From positions 1 through 41,336 of the IMG/VR virus record IMGVR_UViG_3300048593_000256: a DNA stretch of 41,336 nucleotides; one strand, written 5' to 3'. The stretch is from a virus. Shown here piece after piece: positions 21,557-29,591 of this stretch (its first letter is position 1; every line of letters begins with the position of its first letter). Position numbers and translations under genes: made by a program. The notes beneath the pieces are model-generated. The model was not told where the DNA came from. It was given only the letters and a program-made list of their open reading frames with translations, and did not search any database.

Positions 21557-23970
21557 TGGCCGAATACCACCCGATACAAGCGAATTTCAACGCTGGCGAA
21601 TTTGCTCCCGAACTTGCGGGGCGTGTCGATATCGAGAAGATGTCGAACGCCTGCAAGAGAATGGAGAACTTTATTCCTCTTGTGCAAGGCCCGGCGCGCC
21701 GCAGGTCTGGCACCAAGTTTGTTGAGGCGACAAAGTTCAATAACCTGCAAAGCCGGCTTGTTCCGATGTACTTCGCGGACACGGCGTTTCAGCTAGAGTT
21801 CGGCGAGAACTATATCCGTTTCTACAAAGATCGGGCGCGCCTTACCACAGGCGCGGTTGCCGCCTATTCCGGCGCGACTGCATACACCCCGGGAGACTTG
21901 GCCGAAAGCGGGGGCGTGAACTATTACTGCGTTGCGGCCGTGACTGGCGTGGCTCCGCCTAACCCGACGTATTGGCATGCGCTGACCAACGACATTTACG
22001 AAATTCCGACGCCTTACACGGAATCCGACCTGATCGACTCGAATGGTCTGATCCGGATCGACTGGGAGCAGTCGGAGGACGTGCTATACATTTTTCATCC
22101 GGACATCAAGCCGCGCAAACTGATTCGGTTCAGTAATGACCGCTGGGTGTTGCAGGAGCTTGAACTGGAGAACGGCCCATTTATCGGCGTCGATTCCAAG
22201 GAAACGCGGACCGTCTACTCCAGCGCGGCGACCGGAACAGGCATCACCCTGACGGCAAGCACTGCGATTTTTACTGCCAACCATGTCGGGTCCTTGTTTT
22301 TGATCGAGGTCAAGAATACGGATGCCGTCCCGCAGTGGGAGCCCGCAAAGTCGGTTGGCGCAAGTGTCGAACAAAGAAGCGACGGCAACGTCTATGCTTC
22401 CTTGAATGCCGCGACCACCGGGACGATCAAGCCGATTCATTTGTCTGGCTCTCGTTACGATGGCGCAAACGTCGGTGGCGTTGGCGTGCAATGGGAGTAT
22501 AGGCATTCCGGTTACGGCATCGCGCGCATTACGGCAATCGGCGGAGGTGGGACGACTGCGACCGCAGATGTCATTTCCCGCATCCCGTCCCAAGCGGTTG
22601 GCGTTGGCAACCCGACGACGCGCTGGTCATTCTCCGCGCTTTCCGAGGCGGAGGGCTGGCCATCGCACGGAAAGATTTTCAGGGAGCGTCTGTTCCTGTT
22701 TCGCGGCACGCAAGCGTGGTATTCCGTCGCTGGTGCGTTCGAGGATTTCGCGGACCGAATCGGCGCAGATGTCACGGTCGATATGTCCGGCGAACTTCCG
22801 TCAATTTCAAGTTACCCTGTCCAATGGGTGCGTGAAGTTGGCGGCGTTCTTGTCGTCGGGACGACCGAGGAAGAAGTCACCCTGAGTGAGATTACTTCGG
22901 CGGAGCCGCTGGGCCCGGGGAACATCAAACCCCGCGTACAGACATCCGAAGGCACGCGAGAGGTCAAGCCGGTCAAGTACAATGATTCTCTGCTGTTTGC
23001 GCTCCGGTCAGGCCGAACGCTTCGCGAGCTTCGATTCACGTTCGAGTCTGACGGGTTCGCGACAACGGACCTGTCCGTTTTGGGTGGGCACATTCTAGGC
23101 CCGGGCATTCGTCAGATGGCTTTCGCAAAAGAGCCGCATTCGATCCTGTGGGCCACAAAAGAGACGGGCGGGCTGATTGGCTTCACCTTCAACCGAGAGC
23201 AGGACGTAATCGGATTCCATCGGCACACCTTGGCGCCGAGCAAGGAATATCCAATCACTGGCAGACAACCGGCTTACGTCGAGTCTGTGAGCACGATCCC
23301 ATCGGCCCTAGGCGGGCATGATGAACTATGGATGGTTGTGCAAAGATTCGTCGATGGCGCATTTGTTCGATATGTCGAGTACATGGAAAACGACTATATC
23401 GAAAGTGACGAAGGGCACAGGTATTCTTACATTCCGTCTCAAGCCTATTTTGTAGACTGCGGCATCGTGTATACGCCACCGCCAGGTCCGGGGACGGCCA
23501 CCATTACGGGGCTGGATCACTTGGAAGGGGAGACGGTCGCGGTACTCAACTCGGGAACTGTCGAGCCCACAAAAGTTGTCTCCGGCGGGGCGATCACGCT
23601 GGAGAGCATCCCAAGCGGGCAAGTTGCTATCGGGCTTCCGTACACGTCTAGGCTGATCCCGATGCGCCCCGAAGGGGGCAGCCCGCTTGGGACTTCTCAG
23701 GGACAGACCAAGCGGATCATAGGCGTCAGGCTCCGCCTACTGTCGTCCTTCGGCGGGCAGATTGGCGTTGAAGGCGGGACGATGGAAGATATCCGATACC
23801 CGGAGACCTACACCTATGCCCCGGGCGGGGCGTCGTTCTATACTGGCGATACTGACATTGTCCCGTGGCCGGAAGGCTGGGAAACGGATGCCTATATGCT
23901 GATCGAACAGTCTGATCCGCTGCCGTTGACGGTTGCCGGGATCATGCCTGAAATCGAAGTGTCTACATGA
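21556..23970 (+). CDS. Tail nozzle / tail tubular protein B-like
   Basis: 804 residues. The N-terminus FNAGEFAPELAGRVDIEKMS followed by ACKRMENFIPLVQGPARRRS is typical of the large podovirus tail proteins that act as T7 gp12-like nozzles. Beta-propeller-like repeats fill the middle (FRERLFLFRGTQAWYSVAGA; VLVVGTTEEEVTLSEI). The C-terminal region includes the small beta domain YPETYTYAPGGASFYTGD. Expected at the tail tip, contacting fibres and the outer membrane. Confidence 0.85.
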   Translation: MAEYHPIQANFNAGEFAPELAGRVDIEKMSNACKRMENFIPLVQGPARRRSGTKFVEATKFNNLQSRLVPMYFADTAFQLEFGENYIRFYKDRARLTTGAVAAYSGATAYTPGDLAESGGVNYYCVAAVTGVAPPNPTYWHALTNDIYEIPTPYTESDLIDSNGLIRIDWEQSEDVLYIFHPDIKPRKLIRFSNDRWVLQELELENGPFIGVDSKETRTVYSSAATGTGITLTASTAIFTANHVGSLFLIEVKNTDAVPQWEPAKSVGASVEQRSDGNVYASLNAATTGTIKPIHLSGSRYDGANVGGVGVQWEYRHSGYGIARITAIGGGGTTATADVISRIPSQAVGVGNPTTRWSFSALSEAEGWPSHGKIFRERLFLFRGTQAWYSVAGAFEDFADRIGADVTVDMSGELPSISSYPVQWVREVGGVLVVGTTEEEVTLSEITSAEPLGPGNIKPRVQTSEGTREVKPVKYNDSLLFALRSGRTLRELRFTFESDGFATTDLSVLGGHILGPGIRQMAFAKEPHSILWATKETGGLIGFTFNREQDVIGFHRHTLAPSKEYPITGRQPAYVESVSTIPSALGGHDELWMVVQRFVDGAFVRYVEYMENDYIESDEGHRYSYIPSQAYFVDCGIVYTPPPGPGTATITGLDHLEGETVAVLNSGTVEPTKVVSGGAITLESIPSGQVAIGLPYTSRLIPMRPEGGSPLGTSQGQTKRIIGVRLRLLSSFGGQIGVEGGTMEDIRYPETYTYAPGGASFYTGDTDIVPWPEGWETDAYMLIEQSDPLPLTVAGIMPEIEVST

Positions 23971-24590
23971 ATGGTCAGACTCGGGCAAGGGCAGGAAGGA
24001 TATACGACGCTCGGCGGGACTTACGGCGAGGACGGGGACACGTCGGCGCGGGCCTTGACGTACCACGCGAGGCGGAAGGGATTGGAGCGGGTGAGGCAAG
24101 CGCAGGTCCGGACGCCGGACGGCCCGGGGAATCGCCGGGAGAATGCCGGAGGGGGTCCCGGAGGGCGCCGCTAGAAATTGTCCCTTTCCGGAGGGAGCAC
24201 CTGTTTCAGATCGAGTTGCAGGGCGCACAGGCGAGCCTGTCCGAGAAACAGAATCTTGAATATGCTGTCGCCTTGGAACAAAGTGGCGCGTATACTGGCC
24301 TTGTCGATGGGCGCCCTATCATTTGCGCCGGGCTGGTCGAACAGTGGGAAGGAAGGGCCTTGGCATGGGCGCTGCTCTCCAATGACGCGGGGCCTTGGAT
24401 GCTGGACATTACGCGGGCTTGCAAGCGCATGTTTCAGTTGTCCGGATATCGAAGGATAGAGGCGCATGTAGACGCGGAATTTCAGCAAGCGGTCCGATGG
24501 GCGTTGATGTTGGGGTTTGAGGTCGAATCCAAAATGCAGGCGTTTACCCCTGAAGGGAGAGACGCATTCATGTTTACGAGGCTCCGCTAA
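23967..24590 (+). CDS. GNAT-like internal core protein (T7 gp13-like position)
   Basis: The recognisable protein begins near LEIVPFRREHLFQIELQ (about 24171) and continues with SGAYTGLVDGRPIICAGLVE, WALLSNDAGPWMLDITRACK and YRRIEAHVDAEFQQAVRWAL to the end. This is the pattern of N-acetyltransferase-fold proteins beside podovirus tail genes. The frame is open back to ATG 23967, but that upstream part (Arg/Gly/Pro-rich) looks like shadow translation. No ATG, GTG or TTG lies near 24171; an ATT at 24177 follows GGAGGG at an 11-base spacing. Real length is probably about 137 residues, start uncertain. Confidence 0.65.
   Translation: MNGQTRARAGRIYDARRDLRRGRGHVGAGLDVPREAEGIGAGEASAGPDAGRPGESPGECRRGSRRAPLEIVPFRREHLFQIELQGAQASLSEKQNLEYAVALEQSGAYTGLVDGRPIICAGLVEQWEGRALAWALLSNDAGPWMLDITRACKRMFQLSGYRRIEAHVDAEFQQAVRWALMLGFEVESKMQAFTPEGRDAFMFTRLR
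23971..24174 (+). CDS. Small Gly-rich protein overlapping the next gene's 5' part
   Basis: 67 residues from ATG 23971: VRLGQGQEGYTTLGGTYGED then SARALTYHARRKGLERVRQA and a Gly/Arg tail. Its third-position GC is higher and more like neighbouring genes than the overlapping frame from 23967, which favours this one as the coding frame here. Start overlaps the nozzle stop region. Function unknown. Confidence 0.5.
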   Translation: MVRLGQGQEGYTTLGGTYGEDGDTSARALTYHARRKGLERVRQAQVRTPDGPGNRRENAGGGPGGRR

Positions 24591-25123
24591 TGGCCGCCGC
24601 TCCGATTGCTGTTTTCATGAAGTTTGCCACCGCCGCGATGACGGTGTATCAGGCGTATTCGGCATACCAAGGCGGGCGCATGCAGGAGGCGAACTATCGT
24701 GCGCAGCAGCAGTCTGCCAACTACAACGCGACTATTCAGGAACAGAATGCTGCGCTTGCGCGTCAGCAGGCAAACGCTCGGGAAGAAGCGCAGCGGAGAG
24801 CTTCGCGCCAGATGCAAGGCGAACAACGCGCCGCGTTGTCGCAGGCGGGCATGGGCTTGGGCGGTTCTTTCGGAAAGATTTTGGCGCAAGACGCTGCGGC
24901 GATGGAATTGGACGCCCTGAATATCCGATATGAGGGTGACTTGCAGGCGCGCGGCTTGCTGGCCGGCGCCGAGATGAGCCGATGGGAAGGGCAGGTTGCG
25001 GGCGTTAACGCAAGGTCTGCCAGACGTGCGGGCACTTGGGATGCTGCAACGTCACTACTTTCCGGCGCGACGCAGGCTTATGGAGGCTGGAGAAAAGTCA
25101 AGAAGGGAGGTTACACCAAATGA
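24590..25123 (+). CDS. Internal virion protein (T7 gp14-like)
   Basis: 177 residues. Hydrophobic N-terminal helix (PIAVFMKFATAAMTVYQAYS) then a long Gln/Ala-rich coiled coil (YRAQQQSANYNATIQEQNAA; RQQANAREEAQRRASRQMQG) and GLGGSFGKILAQDAAAMELD. This composition and position match gp14-type ejection proteins that form the outer-membrane part of the trans-envelope channel. One-base overlap with the upstream stop, ATGA with the next gene. Confidence 0.78.
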   Translation: MAAAPIAVFMKFATAAMTVYQAYSAYQGGRMQEANYRAQQQSANYNATIQEQNAALARQQANAREEAQRRASRQMQGEQRAALSQAGMGLGGSFGKILAQDAAAMELDALNIRYEGDLQARGLLAGAEMSRWEGQVAGVNARSARRAGTWDAATSLLSGATQAYGGWRKVKKGGYTK

Positions 25124-27747
25124 TCCCGAAGATCGGCCGATACCGTCAGCAAACTTCACCGGGCGGCCTTGTCAATGTGCAGGCCGGGAATGCGCAACTC
25201 GATACGTCTGAAATTGCCGCGCGCATGCGGTTTACTGGCGCGGTGCAACAGGCGTCCGCGTTTGTTGACCGCATTAACGAAGAAGAAGAGGAGGAAGCCC
25301 GGAGGGAAGAGGAGGAGAACGCGCGCATCTGGACGATGCAGGCCGTATCCAACGCGGCCTTGGTCGAAGATGAGCGGTTCGACAGGCTCAGGACTGAATC
25401 TCAGCCCGGCGCCGCTGGGCTGGAGGAAGCCTATGCGGCGGAATTTGACGAACGGATGCAGACGATTCTATCGCTTGCACCAAGCGATTCCGCAAAAAAG
25501 TTCACCAATGAACGGCTGATCGCACTTCGCGGACAGATGATTTCGCGCGCCCGAGATTATTCAAGGGCAGAGCGCCAGAGGTGGCGGGTCGAGACGGTCG
25601 GCGATTCGATCAATAACGTTGCGGCTGTTGTAGCCAAAGACTCGTCCCGGGTCCCCGTGCTGCTTGCGGAACAGCGGGCGGTGATTGATGCGATGGACAT
25701 CGCGCCGGATCAAAAGGCGGCGCTCCGCCAAAACTTGGAACAGCAAGTTTCGAGGGCGGCGGTTCTTGGCGATATCCAGCGCGATCCCATGGGCGCGCTC
25801 CGGAGTCTGTCGGCACGGCTTGGTGCGTCGGTCGCGACTGTTGGCGTCGGTGAGTTTTCTGAGGACGACTCTTTCGGACGGATGATTCAGCGTGAGTCCA
25901 GAGGACAGCAGTTCGGGAAAGACGGCAAGCCGCTGAAAAGCCCGGTTGGCGCAACTGGGATTGCGCAGATCATGCCCGAGACGGGGCCTGTTGCCGCAAG
26001 AATGGCCGGCGTCAAGTGGGACCCTGAGCGATTCGAGACCGACCCGGATTACAACTTGGCGCTTGGCCGGGCCTATTATGGGAACATGGTTGAACAGTTC
26101 GGCCACCCGATTGTCGCTGCCGCCGCGTACAACGCGGGGCCGGGCATGGTGCAAGACTGGATTAATGGGACGAACAAGACAGGCAAGAATCCGTCTGGCC
26201 GAAAGCTTGGAAACCCTGCGACCGGGGAAGTAGACATAGAGGACTGGATTAACGCGATCCCTTTCAAGGAAACGCGAGAATATGCCGAGTTTGTCGCGGG
26301 CGGGCGCTCGCCGAAGAAAGTAACTTCTGAATCCCCGCAAGGCGTTGCAGTTGGGAGCGTTGCCTATGACCTTTTGAGCGTGCAAGAGGTTGTTTCCTTG
26401 ATCGGCATGGCAGAGTCGGAGGCAAACAAGAAGAAGGCCGAGGCGCATAGCTATGTCGCTTCGCGAGAGTCTGACGACCTCGCGGCCTACATGGATGGCA
26501 AACAGCCGGCTGAACCGCTGACAAAGCAAGAGTTTCAGGCGGCTTTCGGCAAGGATTGGCTGTCTCGGTGGGAGCGGTATCAGTCGGCGGCAAGCTACAG
26601 CCGAGAAATGTCGGGCTTTCAAAACAAGTCGAATGCGGAGATTGTTTCTGTTCTCCAGAGAAAAGAGCCGGAGCCCGGCCCCGGGTATGCAGACCGCAGG
26701 CGTCAATATGACGCGATGCGTCAAGCTGCCACGGCAGTTCTTGAAGTTCGGAGCAAAGACCCCGTGCTTGCGTCGATCTCTGCCGGCACAGCGAAACCGC
26801 TTGATTTCACGGATCAGGATGGATTGGCCGAAGGGCTCAGGGCTCGGGTAGGGCTGGCGCAGTACAATACGCAAAAGATCGGAACGCCGTTTCGGATGCT
26901 TAGCAATTCCGAGGCGCAGCAGTTGGGCGCAATCTTCCGTTCCGGGACTGCGGCCGAGCGAGGCCAACTGATAAAGACCATTCGCGCCAATGTGTCGGAC
27001 CCGATGGCATATCAATCCCTGATGGGGACAGTCGCGCCCAACTCCCCTGTTACCGCCTTGGCGGGCTCTCTCATGGCGATCCCGCAGGGCGAGCCCGTTG
27101 CAGAACGAATGCTTGCCGGCGAGGACCTGTTGAAGCCGTCTGGAGGATTTGGCAAGGTCAAACTTCCCGAGGCCGAACTGAGGAGCCTATGGGCCACCTA
27201 TACCGGAACGGCTTATGCGGGCTTCCCGAAAGCGGGCGATGTCGCCTACCAATCGTTCCGCGCCTACACCGTTGCGCGCCTTGCGGAAACAGGCGTCAGG
27301 CCGGATGAATGGTCCAGAGAGCTGGAGGACATCGCAGACGAAGCGGCGGCAGCCGTGACCGGCGGCGTTGTCGAACTGAACGATTCTCAGATCGTTCTGC
27401 CTTACGGGGTGGAAGAGGATCGTGCAGTCAATGCGCTAGAGGCCGCATGGTCCAAAGTGACGCGAGTTCCTTTTGACAGTATCGGGCTCCAGACGCGCGG
27501 GGACGGGCTTTACATGGTCACCGCGGGGGCCGGCCCTTTCCGGATGAATGCGCAGCCGACCGGGCAAAAACGGATTGGCTCGGAGAGTTACAATATTCTG
27601 TCAAGCGGGCCCGTTGATGTTTTGCAGTCGCGAGACGGTGCAATCTATTTGCAGTATCGTCGAGACTATGGGATGCAGTTCTATCAAATTCCGGCGCCTG
27701 AAATGACTGACGACATTCCGGCAGCGCCTCCCGCGAGGCCCCTGTGA
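25120..27747 (+). CDS. Internal virion protein with lytic transglycosylase domain
   Basis: 875 residues, start at the ATGA overlap. Helical N-terminal region, then an SLT-type domain at about residues 247-375: MIQRESRGQQFGKD with catalytic Glu near residue 259, GATGIAQIMPETG, and AAAYNAGPGMVQDWI. It is injected with the DNA and cuts glycan strands so that the channel can cross the peptidoglycan (as T7 gp16 does). The long remainder is helical and resembles gp15-like channel proteins. Confidence 0.87.
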   Translation: MIPKIGRYRQQTSPGGLVNVQAGNAQLDTSEIAARMRFTGAVQQASAFVDRINEEEEEEARREEEENARIWTMQAVSNAALVEDERFDRLRTESQPGAAGLEEAYAAEFDERMQTILSLAPSDSAKKFTNERLIALRGQMISRARDYSRAERQRWRVETVGDSINNVAAVVAKDSSRVPVLLAEQRAVIDAMDIAPDQKAALRQNLEQQVSRAAVLGDIQRDPMGALRSLSARLGASVATVGVGEFSEDDSFGRMIQRESRGQQFGKDGKPLKSPVGATGIAQIMPETGPVAARMAGVKWDPERFETDPDYNLALGRAYYGNMVEQFGHPIVAAAAYNAGPGMVQDWINGTNKTGKNPSGRKLGNPATGEVDIEDWINAIPFKETREYAEFVAGGRSPKKVTSESPQGVAVGSVAYDLLSVQEVVSLIGMAESEANKKKAEAHSYVASRESDDLAAYMDGKQPAEPLTKQEFQAAFGKDWLSRWERYQSAASYSREMSGFQNKSNAEIVSVLQRKEPEPGPGYADRRRQYDAMRQAATAVLEVRSKDPVLASISAGTAKPLDFTDQDGLAEGLRARVGLAQYNTQKIGTPFRMLSNSEAQQLGAIFRSGTAAERGQLIKTIRANVSDPMAYQSLMGTVAPNSPVTALAGSLMAIPQGEPVAERMLAGEDLLKPSGGFGKVKLPEAELRSLWATYTGTAYAGFPKAGDVAYQSFRAYTVARLAETGVRPDEWSRELEDIADEAAAAVTGGVVELNDSQIVLPYGVEEDRAVNALEAAWSKVTRVPFDSIGLQTRGDGLYMVTAGAGPFRMNAQPTGQKRIGSESYNILSSGPVDVLQSRDGAIYLQYRRDYGMQFYQIPAPEMTDDIPAAPPARPL

Positions 27748-29591
27748 GTTTCCTTTACGTCCTCCCGCAAGAAGAGCGTCAGGCGGCACAGACTGCTGCC
27801 AGAATGCCATCCGATCCGGAGGGGCTGGAGCCGGGCTTTTTTGAAGGCCTGCCCGGCGCGTACTCGTCTGCGGTGCAGCGGGTTACAGCGGTTACGGCCA
27901 AGGGGATTATTGAGGGCGAGAGCGCGGCGCGGCGGCTGGTCGATTCCGCGTTCGGGACGAACTTCGCCGACTCCATGGAGGTCATGCGGGAGCGCGCCCG
28001 GCAGAATGTCGCGAGGACTTCGCCCGATCCGTACACGACTGGCACTCTCGGGAACATCCTGTATGGGCTGATTGGAACGGGCCTTCCCGCCGCAGTAGGC
28101 GCGGCCTACGGCGGCCCCGGGGGCGCGGCACTGGCGACGGGCGGCGCGGTTGGTGTGGGCACCTATGCAGACCTCCGGGCGCAAGGTGTAGACCCCGGCA
28201 CGGCGCAGCAGGGCGCGACGCTGGACGCGATACTGGCTGCCGGCGGCGTCTTTGCCCCCGCGGCAATTGGCGGCCGTGTAACGCTGTCCACGCTCGTTTA
28301 CGGACCCGGAATCAATGTGGCGCAAGACTTGGCCGCGACGCAGGGCATCGCGGAGCTTTTGGAGTCGCAGGGATATCAAGAGCTATCGGAGCATTATCGC
28401 CAGATTAACGGGGAAATGCTGGTGGCTAGCGCCCTCCTTGGGGCGGGGTTCGGCTACCTTGGCGCGCGCGACGCAGCCATGACCGCGGTCGCGAGGAAGC
28501 ATGTCGAGCTGGATACTGCGCCCGGGATTCCTGCGAACCACGCCGCGCTTCAAGAGCATGTCCGCAACTTGGCAACCGCGGAAGAAGCTTTATTGACGGG
28601 GCAGCCTGTCCGGGTCGAGTCGAGAGGCGTTTACATCGAGCGCCCCCCGATAGAGGGGGATACGGTGCTGTCCGCGCTTCGGGAGAGCGGTTATCCGGAA
28701 TTGCTTGGAGATATTCGCGCGCTGGAGTTGGAGCTTTCCGCCCGTGGCCGCGCTGTCGAAGATGAAGGCATCCTCCCGCGGGCCGAGCGTCGAGCGGACG
28801 CCGCAGAAATTGAGCGACTGAAAACCTTGCGGGCAGAATGGCAGGCCGGGAAGCTTGACCCCGCGGGGTATGATGAACTCCAAACACTGGAGACCCGAGA
28901 CCGTCTTTCTGCAAAGGTGGGCGGGCGCAGAATCCAAGGGGTTCAGAATCTTGAGGCGTATGTTGAAGCGGAGGCCCGCGGGGAATTGCTCCCTGTTCGC
29001 GGCTTTGCGGATGCGGACAACTTCAAGGCGGTCAACGATGAGCTTGGGCATTCTGCCGGCGATCAGGCAATCGTGACGTTGGCCCGGGTGTTCTCGGAAG
29101 AACTTGGAGAAGGCCGGGTATTCCATCGGAGCGGGGATGAGTTCCTGTTCCATGCCCGGACCCCGGAGGAGTTGGACGCCGCAATGTCTCGGGCAAGAGC
29201 GAGACTTGAGCGGGCCGAGCTGGTCGGATATCGTCCGGATGGGGCGACCGTTTCCCGGAAGGGTTTGCGTTTCAGTTATGGCAAGGGTGAAACCGTAGAG
29301 GCCGCAGAAAATGCCCAAACAGCAGACAAAGCCGCAAGAAAAGCCGCAGGGCTCCGCACCGACCGAGCTGAACCGACTTCCGAGCCTGTCCGAAGCCGTG
29401 AAGGAATGGGCGATGAAGGGGCCGCTCGTGAGGTTGGAGCTTCGCGTCCCGCCGAAATCGTAGACGAGACCGGCCGCGCCGTCTCAGCGGATGAAATCCT
29501 CGCCCAAGGCGATCAGGCCGTTTCAAAAGCCCGTCAAGATTCAGCCGGGTTTGATGCGGCGATCAATTGCTTCCTTAGGAATGGCGCATGA
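27744..29591 (+). CDS. Internal virion protein with a GGDEF domain
   Basis: 615 residues, GTG start in GTGA overlap. The N-terminal half is helical with Gly/Ala-rich hydrophobic segments (TLGNILYGLIGTGLPAAVGA; GGAALATGGAVGVGTYADLR). From about residue 405 a GGDEF fold is clear: FADADNFKAVNDELGHSAGD (D423, D425, F427-K428, N431-D432, G435-H436, G439-D440), then the active-site loop RSGDEF (S463-F467), and later LRFSYGKGETVEAAENAQTA. Metal- and base-binding residues are present; the first G of GGDEF is Ser and the usual RxxD inhibitory site is absent. A cyclic-dinucleotide or GTP-binding role after ejection is inferred. C-terminus is a disordered linker. Confidence 0.82.
   Translation: MSFLYVLPQEERQAAQTAARMPSDPEGLEPGFFEGLPGAYSSAVQRVTAVTAKGIIEGESAARRLVDSAFGTNFADSMEVMRERARQNVARTSPDPYTTGTLGNILYGLIGTGLPAAVGAAYGGPGGAALATGGAVGVGTYADLRAQGVDPGTAQQGATLDAILAAGGVFAPAAIGGRVTLSTLVYGPGINVAQDLAATQGIAELLESQGYQELSEHYRQINGEMLVASALLGAGFGYLGARDAAMTAVARKHVELDTAPGIPANHAALQEHVRNLATAEEALLTGQPVRVESRGVYIERPPIEGDTVLSALRESGYPELLGDIRALELELSARGRAVEDEGILPRAERRADAAEIERLKTLRAEWQAGKLDPAGYDELQTLETRDRLSAKVGGRRIQGVQNLEAYVEAEARGELLPVRGFADADNFKAVNDELGHSAGDQAIVTLARVFSEELGEGRVFHRSGDEFLFHARTPEELDAAMSRARARLERAELVGYRPDGATVSRKGLRFSYGKGETVEAAENAQTADKAARKAAGLRTDRAEPTSEPVRSREGMGDEGAAREVGASRPAEIVDETGRAVSADEILAQGDQAVSKARQDSAGFDAAINCFLRNGA

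Noticed and set aside
20112-23970. Diversity-generating retroelement, as in phage BPP-1
   Set aside because: The structural genes resemble BPP-1, but I see no reverse transcriptase, no template/variable repeat pair and no Mtd-like C-type lectin gene.
23967-24170. N-terminal extension of the GNAT-like protein as a real domain
   Set aside because: Third-position base use and Arg/Gly/Pro-rich content suggest shadow translation of the frame starting at 23971.
25561-27015. 484-codon minus-strand frame antisense to the transglycosylase protein
   Set aside because: Shadow frame; the plus strand carries a complete lytic transglycosylase motif set.
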